DNA from: an uncultured Gammaproteobacteria bacterium
Lineage (GTDB): Bacteria; Pseudomonadota; Gammaproteobacteria; CAISUE01
Direction of reading: 5' to 3'
NCBI GenBank assembly: GCA_903888615.1
Contig: CAISUE010000057.1
Span: 1-47,399 of the forward strand
Length of the DNA stretch: 47,399 bases
The notes beneath the pieces are model-generated. The model searched no databases, had not been told where the DNA came from, and was given only the letters and a program-made list of their open reading frames with translations. Shown piece after piece: positions 25,377 through 34,123 of this stretch (within the stretch, counting starts at the first letter, position 1; each line of letters begins with the position of its first letter). A program made the translations under genes and the position numbers.

Positions 25377-27413
25377 TCACTTTAACCAAAACGTTGACCA
25401 ACCCACATCTGGCGTAAAGCGCTCACCGCACGTATGGTGTAATTCTTGAAAAGTCGACCGTAGCGTCTGCTCGCCTATTTCTTTCGCATAGTATAAAGGG
25501 CCACCACGAAAAGGCGCAAAACCTACCCCAAATAACAAGCCAGCATCGACACAATCCGCGTCACTAACCACGTGTTCACGCAAGCAAGCGATAGCTTCAT
25601 TTAGCAAACGGTACAGCAAACGCGTGCTAATTGTTTCATACGCACGAGGATCCAGTGACGCCTTAGGTTTAATGGCGCGCCCGCGCCGATAAGCATAAAA
25701 ACCTCGACCTGTCTTTTTGCCTAACAAACCCTCATTCACTAACGTTTTTAAACGTTCTTTCACCCCACCGCCAAAGTGTGCCGTTAAATTATTCGCCACG
25801 GCTAAACACACATCCAAACCCACGGTATCTGCTAATTCAACCGGACCTAATGGCATGCCAAATTGCTTAGCAGCTGCATCAATATTTTCAGGGAGGTAAC
25901 CATCTGCCAATAATTCCATGCATTCCATTAAATAGGGCATCAAAACCCGATTCACTAAAAACCCTGGGCTATTATTCACTATCAGAGGCAATTTATCTAT
26001 TTTTCTCACCCATGTTTTTGCCAGCATAAGTGTTGCTTCTGCTGTCACTGCACTATGAATCACTTCCACCAAGGGCATACTCGCCACAGGATTAAAAAAA
26101 TGCATGCCCACTAACCGTTGGGGTGATTGCATCGATTCACTAATGTCTAGCAAAGAGATACTCGACGTATTCGTTGCCAGTAGCGCTGTTGGTTTAGCTC
26201 GCTGCTCTAAATGAACAAATAACGCACGCTTAGCAGCCAAATTCTCAAAAATGGCTTCAATAATAACATCGGCTTTGGCAATACCATAACCCAGTACATC
26301 CGGTTGCAAACGATCTATGGCTGCTTGCACCAATAAAGGCGCTGTTAATTTAGCTTTGAACAACATGGTAGCACGCTTCAGCGCTGGAGCAAGCAACTTT
26401 GGCTCACGATCTTGAAGTGTTACCGTAAAACCTTTTAAAGCACACCAAGCTGCGATATCCCCACCCATCACGCCAGCACCTACCACATGAACATGCTGTA
26501 AGACTTGACTTGTTTTTGCTACTTTTTTAAGCAATGCCTGCAATGAAAACACCCGCAGACAATTTTTAGCCGTCGCACTTTGTTGCAATATTGCCAAAGA
26601 ATGGGCTTCTGCTAAATAAGCTTTTTCCCCGGTAACGCCATAGCGTTGCCAATTTTTTACGACTGAAAACGGTGCGGGGTAATGCTGTTGATTGATTTTT
26701 TGACTTAATTTTCGATTGAATACCCACGCTAATAAAGGTCGCAACCAAAAAGCGTTACTTAAGCGAATTTGCCAGGGTACTCTAGAAGCTTTAGCAGCTT
26801 GTGTCGCATAAAAACGCGCCGCCGTCATTAAATGGCGACGAGGTACCGCCGCGTCAATCAAACCCATTTTAGCAGCTACTTTACTGACCACTAACCGACC
26901 TGATAAAATCAAATCCATGGCTTTGACTGCCCCAATTAAAGCAGGTAAGCGTACAGTACCACCCCAACCAGGATGAATTCCTAATAAAACCTCAGGCAAG
27001 CCTAAGCGTGTTTTGGCCGATTCTTCCGCCACACGATAATCACACGCTAACGCTAATTCTAAGCCACCGCCCAAACACAAGCCATCAATCACTGCCACTG
27101 TTGGGATATTCAACGCTGCTAAACGGGCAAAAAGGTCCTGACCACGACGAATCAGTGCCCATGAATCTGCCACACTCGTCAAATCACGCAATTGACTGAC
27201 ATCGGCACCTAAAATAAAACTGGCTGTTTTGTCAGAGCCAATGATCAATGCTTTAATAGTCGGTGTAGCTGTAACAAACGTTAAAATGTGCTCTAATTCT
27301 TGAAAAACCGCTTCATTTAACGTATTGACAGATGCATCGATTTTATCGAAACCTACCCACAAAAAGTTATCGCTATCAAAGCGTACGTGCCAATTTTGAT
27401 AAGTCGTTAACAT
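25377..27413 (-). CDS. Fatty-acid oxidation multifunctional enzyme (enoyl-CoA hydratase / 3-hydroxyacyl-CoA dehydrogenase)
   Basis: A FadB/FadJ-type fusion performing hydration and NAD-dependent oxidation in beta-oxidation. From ATG 27413 (GGAGG at 27423-27427, nine-base spacing) it has 678 residues. The N-terminal crotonase domain shows GGGLELALACDYRVA and GLPEVLLGIHPGWGG with the two catalytic glutamates. The dehydrogenase domain shows the NAD loop VGAGVMGGDIA, NTSSISL, and GMHFFNPV..MPLVEVI with the catalytic His and Glu. It is shorter than E. coli FadB (729). No thiolase gene (fadA/fadI) adjoins it, which is unusual for fadB but is seen for single-gene homologues. Confidence 0.88.
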   Translation of the reverse strand: MLTTYQNWHVRFDSDNFLWVGFDKIDASVNTLNEAVFQELEHILTFVTATPTIKALIIGSDKTASFILGADVSQLRDLTSVADSWALIRRGQDLFARLAALNIPTVAVIDGLCLGGGLELALACDYRVAEESAKTRLGLPEVLLGIHPGWGGTVRLPALIGAVKAMDLILSGRLVVSKVAAKMGLIDAAVPRRHLMTAARFYATQAAKASRVPWQIRLSNAFWLRPLLAWVFNRKLSQKINQQHYPAPFSVVKNWQRYGVTGEKAYLAEAHSLAILQQSATAKNCLRVFSLQALLKKVAKTSQVLQHVHVVGAGVMGGDIAAWCALKGFTVTLQDREPKLLAPALKRATMLFKAKLTAPLLVQAAIDRLQPDVLGYGIAKADVIIEAIFENLAAKRALFVHLEQRAKPTALLATNTSSISLLDISESMQSPQRLVGMHFFNPVASMPLVEVIHSAVTAEATLMLAKTWVRKIDKLPLIVNNSPGFLVNRVLMPYLMECMELLADGYLPENIDAAAKQFGMPLGPVELADTVGLDVCLAVANNLTAHFGGGVKERLKTLVNEGLLGKKTGRGFYAYRRGRAIKPKASLDPRAYETISTRLLYRLLNEAIACLREHVVSDADCVDAGLLFGVGFAPFRGGPLYYAKEIGEQTLRSTFQELHHTCGERFTPDVGWSTFWLK

Positions 27414-27484
27414 GTAGATCACCCTCCATTCAGCATTATTGACCGAACCGCAGTACTTAAACGCGTTCTTTTAAACTTGGGTTA

Positions 27485-27629
27485 TATTTATTCAGCACCA
27501 CGAGCGGGAAACCCGCACGTGGTCCACGTTAAGGGCAAGAAGCGCGCTTCTTGCCCTTAACATCCGCCATCGCGACAGGAGCCACTGGAAAGCTTCTACA
27601 AACAATGAGCTAACTGTGCTGAATAAATA
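27485..27629 (+). repeat. Palindromic intergenic element, full copy A (MITE-like)
   Basis: Perfect 14-bp inverted ends, TATTTATTCAGCAC (27485-27498) and GTGCTGAATAAATA (27616-27629), bound a 145-bp unit starting and ending in TA. Inside are a small hairpin (27498-27508 with 27512-27522, one mismatch), a perfect 34-bp palindrome (27528-27561) and ATCCGCCATCGCG (27562-27574). There is no coding frame, so it cannot move itself. It lies between fadB and the divergently transcribed M23 peptidase gene. Confidence 0.8.
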
Positions 27630-27771
27630 CCTTGGCTTCTTATGATAACCCAAAACCACCTTTAAAAGCAGATTACCACTGTTTATTCACAGAGCCACCT
27701 CATTAAAATTTAGAAAGCCATGATCGAACTATCGATAATAGCTTGCCTACAAGGCATCTTCAAGATTCAAC

Positions 27772-27800
27772 TTGAAATATAAGCCTTAATTTGCTACAAT
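27772..27800 (+). promoter_or_regulatory. Sigma70-type promoter of the M23 peptidase gene
   Basis: TTGAAA (27772-27777), a 17-base spacer, then TGC and TACAAT (27795-27800) form a near-consensus promoter with an extended -10. Transcription would begin about 50 bases before the start codon. Confidence 0.65.
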
Positions 27801-27859
27801 CAAAACATACAACTAAAATGTTTGATGGGGTGTGGTGCTGATATTTAAGGGGGTCTGTG

Positions 27860-28969
27860 GTGATAAAAAAAACCTTTCGTTTAACTGACTGTCGCTTTAG
27901 CGCTGAATTACGCTATCGGCAAGTGCTACGCGGTATTGGTGTATGCGGTATCATTTCACTGTTGATTACTGCCAAATTGCAAGAAAATGGGCATTTGGTC
28001 AGCGTCGATTTCTCAGCGATGCAAAGCTTATTTGCTCACGGGACCGTGGTTAACCCGCCGCAAATTAGCACGTATATTCCCAATAATGCCGTTGCTGTCA
28101 CTTCCATCAATAATTTACTCGATGGTAAAGCTACCCCGCCGTCTCATGTAGTGGCAAATCAAGCCTCGACACTCAAAGCCTTACCCTTAAATTGGTCAAT
28201 CATCAACGGCACTCTCAAGCACTCTTTTACAGAAACAGCATTAAAAGCGGGCCTTACCAAAGCTGAAATCAACCATATTAAATTATTGTTAAGCAATCAA
28301 ATTGATTTCAATCATTTCAAAACCAATGACCATTTTCAAGTCTTGTTGGCGCGTGACAATCTCACCAGTAAAAGCTTACGGGATATTTTAGCCATTGAAA
28401 TCGTCCAACAAAAAACGCTGCTTCGCGTCTTTCAGTATCGATCTGCTAATGGCACCATCCGTTATTACGAAGCCAATGGTCACAGTTTAAACCCGGGATT
28501 TTTAAGGTACCCCACCCACTCACTCGGCATTGGCTCTGGTTTTTCGATGAATCGCTTAGACCCTATCACAGGCCATTACCATTCACATCCCGCCATTGAT
28601 TTTAGAGCACCGATGGGCACACCCATTGTCGCCACCGGTTCTGGCCGTATCAATTTTATAGCATCAGAACGTGGTTATGGCAATGTCGTCAAAATCACCC
28701 ATCCAGGTCATATTTCAACCCTTTACGCCCATATGAAAGGCTTTGCCAAAGGTTTACACCGGGGTTCTTTGGTGAAAATAGGTCAAGTGATTGGCTATGT
28801 TGGCATGACAGGTTACGCCACCGGCCCCCATGTGCATTATGAATACCGCGTTAAAGGCGTGCCTTATAATGGCTTAACCGTTAAATTGCCTGGTGCAACA
28901 CCCTTAACCGGGGCACTCAAGCAAGATTTCTTAAAACAAATCAGCGTCTATCAAAGCTATTTGCGTTAA
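27860..28969 (+). CDS. M23 murein endopeptidase (MepM-like)
   Basis: A periplasmic, membrane-anchored zinc peptidase expected to cut peptidoglycan cross-links so that new strands can be inserted. The 369 residues have an N-terminal membrane segment (about 27-43), a central OapA/Csd3-like region (about 100-210), and a LytM domain with HPAIDFRAPMGTPI, GYGNVVKITH, TLYAHM and the zinc/catalytic motif GPHVHYEYR. Zinc ligands His and Asp and the final His are intact. Two consecutive GTG codons (27857, 27860) may start it; AAGGGGG at 27847-27853 gives six-base spacing to the second. E. coli MepM is longer (440), and no LysM motif is evident here. Confidence 0.88.
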   Translation: MIKKTFRLTDCRFSAELRYRQVLRGIGVCGIISLLITAKLQENGHLVSVDFSAMQSLFAHGTVVNPPQISTYIPNNAVAVTSINNLLDGKATPPSHVVANQASTLKALPLNWSIINGTLKHSFTETALKAGLTKAEINHIKLLLSNQIDFNHFKTNDHFQVLLARDNLTSKSLRDILAIEIVQQKTLLRVFQYRSANGTIRYYEANGHSLNPGFLRYPTHSLGIGSGFSMNRLDPITGHYHSHPAIDFRAPMGTPIVATGSGRINFIASERGYGNVVKITHPGHISTLYAHMKGFAKGLHRGSLVKIGQVIGYVGMTGYATGPHVHYEYRVKGVPYNGLTVKLPGATPLTGALKQDFLKQISVYQSYLR

Positions 28970-29002
28970 CTTGCCCTTACTAAACCGCCACAATGGCAAG
29001 TT
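28968..29002. terminator. Hairpin between convergent genes
   Basis: AACTTGCC (28968-28975) and GGCAAGTT (28995-29002) form a perfect 8-bp stem with a 19-base loop. It overlaps the last bases of both convergent genes and could end transcription in either direction, but lacks long T runs. Confidence 0.45.
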
Positions 29003-30132
29003 TAGCAGCCAGCAGCCGTCATTTTCTGATAAAGCTCTCGAATGATTTTTTCAGTACCACTGGCATACGATGCGTCTTTATTTGCACCAGATTTAACCCA
29101 AGCGTTTAATTGCTGTTGCCTTGAAGGGGTTAACGCGTCAAGAATAGTTGCACCTGTTAAAGCATTCTGATTCGTCAATTCATATAAATTCCTTATTGAA
29201 GTGGAACCATAAAAAAATACTGGCAACAGCCCAAATAAAGTTTTATTGCGATATGTCGGGTAATCTTTTAAGATGCTGTCAAAATTACCTTTTGTCATTG
29301 TTAGCTGTTGAAATTCCGGTAATAGCACTTGATCAGTTAATTTACCCGCATTATTTTGGCAAACGGTTTGAAAAATAGCATTCCAAGTAGACTTTAAAGG
29401 CGTTACAAGTTCAGTAGATTTAATGACTTCAAAAGTTGGAATTGTTTTCTCATCTGCACTTTCTTGTTTACTTGAATTTTCCGCTACTTTTGGTTTAGTT
29501 AACGTTAATTGACAGTTAAATTTAGTATTATTTCCTTCTTTGGTACTGCTGATAAAAACTGATTTTATTTTATGATTAATATTGGCAGCCGATTCACACA
29601 CTTCTTTAAACAAGTTGATGGTGTCATCAAGCGCTTCTTTTTTCACTAAATCAACTTTAGTTGCCATCAATATAATGGTGAGGTTAAGGTTATTATGGCA
29701 ACGGTTTGCAATTTCCCGCAGCCAATAGCCAATTTCAACTGTCATGCCTTCTTTAGATTTAACTGTCAAATCATCGTTTACTAAACTCACGCAAATAACA
29801 ACGGCGTCCATCTGACTAACATCAGGCAATACGCTATCTCTATAGCGATCTTCACCTGCAGTGTCGCTTATTTGAAATGTTGCATTATAATAAGACGCAG
29901 ATATTTTTTTCACTACCTGTACTTCTTTTTTGATTTGTTCTTTTACAGTTATAACATCTACCCCAATGGTTGAAGTGTACTCTACTACTCCTGATTTATT
30001 TTTTTTACCTATATTTTCAATGGCCTCTTGTTCATTTTTAGAAAGATTCTGCTTAAGCTTAAGTAAAATACTGCTTTTACCACTCTTCGCATTGCCAACA
30101 AGCATCAAATTTAATTTATTTTTACCAGGCAT
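29002..30132 (-). CDS. Rab/Ras-like small GTPase with long unknown C-terminal region
   Basis: The first ~200 of 376 residues are a Ras-superfamily G domain: G1 GNAKSGKS at 13-20, G2 TSTIGVDV at 53-60 (as in Rab STIGVDF), G3 SDTAGEDRYRD at 89-99 (Rab WDTAGQERFR), G4 ATKVD at 157-161 and G5 SSTK at 195-198. Differences from Rab are about 15 extra residues between G1 and G2, Glu in place of the catalytic Gln after DTAG, and Thr for Asn in NKxD. Residues about 200-376 match nothing I know. The last residue is Cys, without a CaaX or double-Cys prenylation box. This is not a typical bacterial GTPase; I infer a host-directed effector or a eukaryote-derived gene. Confidence 0.75.
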   Translation of the reverse strand: MPGKNKLNLMLVGNAKSGKSSILLKLKQNLSKNEQEAIENIGKKNKSGVVEYTSTIGVDVITVKEQIKKEVQVVKKISASYYNATFQISDTAGEDRYRDSVLPDVSQMDAVVICVSLVNDDLTVKSKEGMTVEIGYWLREIANRCHNNLNLTIILMATKVDLVKKEALDDTINLFKEVCESAANINHKIKSVFISSTKEGNNTKFNCQLTLTKPKVAENSSKQESADEKTIPTFEVIKSTELVTPLKSTWNAIFQTVCQNNAGKLTDQVLLPEFQQLTMTKGNFDSILKDYPTYRNKTLFGLLPVFFYGSTSIRNLYELTNQNALTGATILDALTPSRQQQLNAWVKSGANKDASYASGTEKIIRELYQKMTAAGC

Positions 30133-30251
30133 AATTAACCCTTTTATAATTGCTGTAAGATGTGTATAAAATAGCTATCCAACACTCAGCATTCATCGAT
30201 GAGTCCAGTATGGCATTGTTAACTTAAGGTTTTATGAAAGGAATTACAGCT

Positions 30252-30311
30252 GTGTTTGATTTCGACAAGAAACACCTAGCGTGGGTTTTCCGCTCGTGGC
30301 GCTGCATGGAT
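30252..30311 (-). repeat. Palindromic intergenic element, diverged copy C
   Basis: An imperfect palindrome (30252-30275, outer six pairs perfect) is followed by a 25-base hairpin (30275-30299). That hairpin matches the small hairpin of copy A in reverse orientation at 20 of 25 positions, then GCTG-AT remains of the inverted end. It lies between the Rab-like GTPase and pcm genes. Confidence 0.55.
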
Positions 30312-30325
30312 TCAAAAAATATTCT

Positions 30326-30955
30326 TTAAAAAATCCCTTTTAAAAGCGGCACAAAACTTACCGCATCCCATTGCTGACGAGTAAACGCTTTACCATCACG
30401 CACCACTTGCGTTAAATATTGGCCTTCCCCTTGCGCCAAAGGCAATACTAAACAGCCGCCATCGGCTAACGCATTTAACCAGTGCGGTGCTATCTTATGA
30501 CAACACGCGGTCACGATAATGCCATCAAAAGGTCCATCATGCATTAAAGCATCAATGTCATCGTTTAAAAAAGTGTGGATATTTTTATAAGCCGCTAATG
30601 TTACTTTGGCAGCTTGATACAAGGCTTCAATCCGTTCAATCGAATACACGTGCATCGCCACACACGATAAAATCGCTGCTTGATAACCTGAGCCCGTGCC
30701 TATTTCCAATACTTTATTTAATTGCTGGCGACCATTTAACATCAACTCAGTCATTCTCGCGACGATATACGGTTGAGAAATCGTTTGTTGACAAGCGATA
30801 CTGAGCGGCCGGTCTTCATAAGCCTGAGATCTATCGATAGCATCAACAAAATCAGCACGATCTATTTGTTGTAAAGCATTTAATACTTCGGTTTGTTGAA
30901 TACCTTTTTGCTTGAGTAAAGCGATTAATCGTGCATGCGTCATGACTTGAGACAT
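30326..30955 (-). CDS. pcm: Protein-L-isoaspartate O-methyltransferase
   Basis: It repairs damaged isoaspartyl residues by methylation with S-adenosylmethionine. The 209 residues contain the SAM loop VLEIGTGSGYQAAIL (82-96), the preceding QTISQPYIVARMTE stretch that is diagnostic for Pcm, and the later FDGIIVTACC. The length equals that of E. coli Pcm (208). Its ribosome site (GAGG) lies in the 3' arm of a hairpin that follows the upstream MFS gene. In E. coli it sits between surE and nlpD; here it ends a DipZ-MFS-pcm series. Confidence 0.94.
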   Translation of the reverse strand: MSQVMTHARLIALLKQKGIQQTEVLNALQQIDRADFVDAIDRSQAYEDRPLSIACQQTISQPYIVARMTELMLNGRQQLNKVLEIGTGSGYQAAILSCVAMHVYSIERIEALYQAAKVTLAAYKNIHTFLNDDIDALMHDGPFDGIIVTACCHKIAPHWLNALADGGCLVLPLAQGEGQYLTQVVRDGKAFTRQQWDAVSFVPLLKGIF

Positions 30956-30958
30956 AAA

Positions 30959-30994
30959 AACCTCGGCAACTTTCTAAATCATTAAGCCGAGGTT
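30959..30994 (-). promoter_or_regulatory. Hairpin covering the pcm ribosome site
   Basis: AACCTCGGC (30959-30967) and GCCGAGGTT (30986-30994) are perfect 9-bp arms with an 18-base loop. On the minus strand the 3' arm contains GAGG, the pcm ribosome site, followed by TTTT and the ATG. It can act as a terminator for the upstream MFS gene or mask pcm translation. Confidence 0.6.
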
Positions 30995-32178
30995 CAGCAA
31001 TTTTTATGCCATTTCATTAGAAAATAATAACTTAACCAGGCGAATAACCATAACAGTGCTGATAGCAACAATGGCACACGATCAGACAGCGTCACTAAAA
31101 AACCCGAATAAAAACCAGTGATAGCAAACGCTAATGCTAATAACGAACCTGACAATCCAATCGCAAAGCCTTGATGAATACCCGCCACATCCGATAATTC
31201 AGCCATTAAAGAGGGGTAAAGAATAGCAACGGATACCGCAACGATAAATGCACTGATGATTAAACTTAAAAAAGTCGACACGAGAATGGGTAGCAAGAAA
31301 GCGCCTACGCCTAAGGCTAAAACAAAAAAGACGGTATTTTTTCGGCGGATTAATAACGAACTGTTGGCGCCAACGATTAAAAATACCGAGAGCACTGCCC
31401 CAACATAAGCACAAAACCAACCGATCGGTTGATTCGTTAAATGCCAATGAAAACTCAATAAAAGCGCTAATGATTGATAATATAAACTCCAACCCAATTC
31501 AAATAAAAAGAATATAAACAAGAGACTTAACAGCCGGCTATTCGCGCCAATGGCATTTAACTTAGTTTTTAATGCAATACGTTTAAAGCTTGCTTGAATG
31601 GAAAAATCTTTAACACAACTCAGCAAGCTAATATTGATTAAAATCAATACACTAACCACGCTAAACATGATTAAACTGCTGCGATGACTCCATTGACTGG
31701 CCAACAATGGCCCTAACACTAAGCCTAAGGTCATCGCGATAGCGATAAATGCAATGGCTTGAGGTTTTTGCCGGCCAGGCGCTAAATCGACTATTGCCGC
31801 TTGTGCGATAGCTTGACTACTTGCCCCTAAACCTGCCAACACGCGTCCAAACATTAATAGATAAACACTTTTTTCATTAAAAGCGTCAGCGTAAGCGATA
31901 AATGATAACAACATAAAGATCAAACACAGTAACAACAACGGTTTTCTACCCCATCGATCTGAACAATAACCGATAAAGGGTGAAGCTAACATATAGCTTA
32001 AGGGGAATAAAGCCATGAGCAAGCCATACTGATAACACCCTGCGTGAACAAAGAATAACTGATGTTCACTCAACAAGGGCGCCAAAATAGGCGTGATGAG
32101 ACAAAAACTTAAAGAATCGAGCGCAACGATAAAGAAATAAATAAAAAAACGATAATTTCTATCCAATACCTGTTCCAT
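30994..32178 (-). CDS. MFS drug/metabolite transporter (DHA1-like)
   Basis: A 12-segment inner-membrane transporter. The GYCSDRWGRKPLLL loop between segments 2 and 3, GRVLAGLGASSQAIAQAAIVDL in segment 4-5 and FIAIAMTLGLVLGPLLA in segment 5 are those of the DHA1 drug:H+ antiporter group, though sugar or siderophore exporters share them. The substrate is unknown. I prefer ATG 32178 (394 residues) to TTG 32199, because the latter adds a non-hydrophobic tip without a ribosome site. It follows the DipZ-like gene by about 40 bp and precedes pcm. Confidence 0.8.
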   Translation of the reverse strand: MEQVLDRNYRFFIYFFIVALDSLSFCLITPILAPLLSEHQLFFVHAGCYQYGLLMALFPLSYMLASPFIGYCSDRWGRKPLLLLCLIFMLLSFIAYADAFNEKSVYLLMFGRVLAGLGASSQAIAQAAIVDLAPGRQKPQAIAFIAIAMTLGLVLGPLLASQWSHRSSLIMFSVVSVLILINISLLSCVKDFSIQASFKRIALKTKLNAIGANSRLLSLLFIFFLFELGWSLYYQSLALLLSFHWHLTNQPIGWFCAYVGAVLSVFLIVGANSSLLIRRKNTVFFVLALGVGAFLLPILVSTFLSLIISAFIVAVSVAILYPSLMAELSDVAGIHQGFAIGLSGSLLALAFAITGFYSGFLVTLSDRVPLLLSALLWLFAWLSYYFLMKWHKNC

Positions 32179-32217
32179 AGAAGTTAGCTCGGTTATCAAC
32201 AGTCGATTAGTTTAGCA

Positions 32218-33849
32218 TCAACCAAAGGTAAAGGCATAAGCTTCTAAACCGGCTTGCTTGGCATGGATTTCAAGCAAGCCCTGACTCACCGTGGGTTGAT
32301 AGACCAATTCATACAAACGATGGCTTTGAACCCAGACGTGGCCATCAGTAACATCGTTAGCCATACTGTTGTTGCTTAGCTGACCATTTAGCGTTAATAA
32401 CACGTCAATAGGCTTTCCCGTCGCACTCCCCAAGACCAAATACACGTGTTTAGCGCTAAAGTGTAAGCGTAATTGCGCATCCGCTTGTTTTGAAACAATC
32501 CGTTGTGCTTGAATAGACCATTGGCCTGCTAATGCCCAATGATTCATCGGCAAAATAGACGGTAATGTATAAAATTGGCTAATATTTGCAACGCTTCTTT
32601 CAGGACTCGCAAAAGCTTTTGACCGTTCATAACCTAAATACGTTTCGGGCGTTTGCACATCATTAACATCGTTAAATGTTGATTCCTTCACCACTGCTTG
32701 CTTTATGCCTAATAATTGACGAATCGTATTTTCTGTCTCTTGATAAGCACCTTCACCAAAGTGGGTATAAACCACTTCACCTGTTTTGCTAATCAAATAA
32801 TGCGCAGGCCAATATTGATTATCATAATTAGTCCAAGTGTCTAAATGATTATCCATGGCAACGGGATATAAAATTTGATAACGCGCAATCGCTTTTTGAA
32901 CATTGGAAGGGTTTTTTTCAAATTCAAATTCAGGTGCATGCACCCCTACAATCACCAAGCCTTTATCGTGATAATTAGCATACCAGGTATTAAGATAAGG
33001 CAGCGTACGCAGACAATTAATGCACGAATAGGTCCAAAAATCGACTAGCACCACTTTATTTTTCAACGCTGCAATAGTCAGTGGTTGATTATTAGGAGTA
33101 TTAAACCATTGATCCGATGCAGCAAAAGCCGGCGCAGGATAAGCTGACCCTCTATCCGCAAAGCTTTTTGTCGAATCAGTAGATGCTAAGGTTGGCACTC
33201 TCGCGCCTGAAGCAATAAACACCACGGCTATTAAAATGAATACCCCTAATATTTTTCGCACAATACCCGAATGTTTGCTTAAAAAACTCAGTTTTGAGGT
33301 CAATTGTCGACCTAGCAATGAAATCAATAACATCGGTAAACCAACACCTAAAGTAAAAGCAATAATTAACCCAACCGCATTGTCACTGGTTTGTTGACGA
33401 ATCACTTGCACCAGCGCTATAGCTAAAATAGGTCCAGCACAAGGCGTCCACACAAAACCTATCAAGACGCCGATAAAAATACCGCTTAAAAAACCCTCTT
33501 GCGCTTGACGCGACAAACTCTCGCTGCTAGTAGAAAGTCCTTGCGTTAACCGATTAAAAAAGGACATTAAGCGCTCTGATAACAGCATGACACCAAAGGC
33601 ACTGAGTAAGAGTAATGCAGCGAATTTGATATACGTTAGGTCGATATTAAAGAGTGCGATTAATTCACGTGATACTAAAGCAAACAAGGTAAACGCTAAA
33701 ATGAAACCGATGATAATACCAAACGGCCGTTGACGCCCCCCGTCAATTGAACTCGATAAAATCAACGGTAAAATCGGTAAAATACAGGGAGATGCAATGA
33801 GGGCTACACCTTCGAAAAAAGCCAGTAATAATTCAAAGTGATTCAGCAT
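32218..33849 (-). CDS. DipZ-like CcdA-thioredoxin fusion protein
   Basis: A membrane protein carrying reducing power from the cytoplasm to a periplasmic thioredoxin domain. From ATG 33849 it has 543 residues: a CcdA-type membrane domain (about 1-225) with paired SPC (20-22) and WTPC cysteine motifs, a periplasmic redoxin domain (about 240-390) whose active site is YSCINC, and a C-terminal domain typical of DipZ (about 400-543). AAGGA stands eight bases before ATG 33849, in a hairpin, and the frame upstream of it is not family-like. It differs from DsbD in domain order. Probably first gene of a unit with the MFS gene and pcm. Confidence 0.85.
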   Translation of the reverse strand: MLNHFELLLAFFEGVALIASPCILPILPLILSSSIDGGRQRPFGIIIGFILAFTLFALVSRELIALFNIDLTYIKFAALLLLSAFGVMLLSERLMSFFNRLTQGLSTSSESLSRQAQEGFLSGIFIGVLIGFVWTPCAGPILAIALVQVIRQQTSDNAVGLIIAFTLGVGLPMLLISLLGRQLTSKLSFLSKHSGIVRKILGVFILIAVVFIASGARVPTLASTDSTKSFADRGSAYPAPAFAASDQWFNTPNNQPLTIAALKNKVVLVDFWTYSCINCLRTLPYLNTWYANYHDKGLVIVGVHAPEFEFEKNPSNVQKAIARYQILYPVAMDNHLDTWTNYDNQYWPAHYLISKTGEVVYTHFGEGAYQETENTIRQLLGIKQAVVKESTFNDVNDVQTPETYLGYERSKAFASPERSVANISQFYTLPSILPMNHWALAGQWSIQAQRIVSKQADAQLRLHFSAKHVYLVLGSATGKPIDVLLTLNGQLSNNSMANDVTDGHVWVQSHRLYELVYQPTVSQGLLEIHAKQAGLEAYAFTFG

Positions 33850-33850
33850 A

Positions 33851-33867
33851 AACCAAGTTCCTTGGTT
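33851..33867 (-). promoter_or_regulatory. Hairpin holding the DipZ ribosome site
   Basis: AACCAAG (33851-33857) and CTTGGTT (33861-33867) form a 7-bp stem with a 3-base loop, one base from the ATG. On the mRNA the AAGGA ribosome site spans the top of the stem and the GAA loop, so folding would limit ribosome access. Confidence 0.5.
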
Positions 33868-33968
33868 AAAATAACCAGATTGCACCGCAATAACCTACTG
33901 ATAGCAATAAAAATAGACTTTAATGGCTATCTTGGGTCAATAGTACGTTATAAGACAGACTTACGGTG

Positions 33969-33980
33969 TTTATTTAGCAC
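33969..33980 (+). repeat. Possible solo end of the palindromic element
   Basis: TTTATTTAGCAC matches the inverted end of copy A at 11 of 12 positions. It lies in the 274-bp gap between the DipZ-like gene and the export operon. No full hairpin or palindrome of the family follows. A chance match in AT-rich DNA is possible. Confidence 0.3.
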
Positions 33981-34123
33981 TGAGGGCTTGTGAACCATTA
34001 ACGTGTGATCACTTACAGCAAATCATTTAATTTGAATTCTTTATCGTAAATTTTACACGCTAACTTCCTATTTCGCGTAAAGTTATTTTTGCCTAATTCC
34101 TTATTCAGAATGATTAATGCCCC

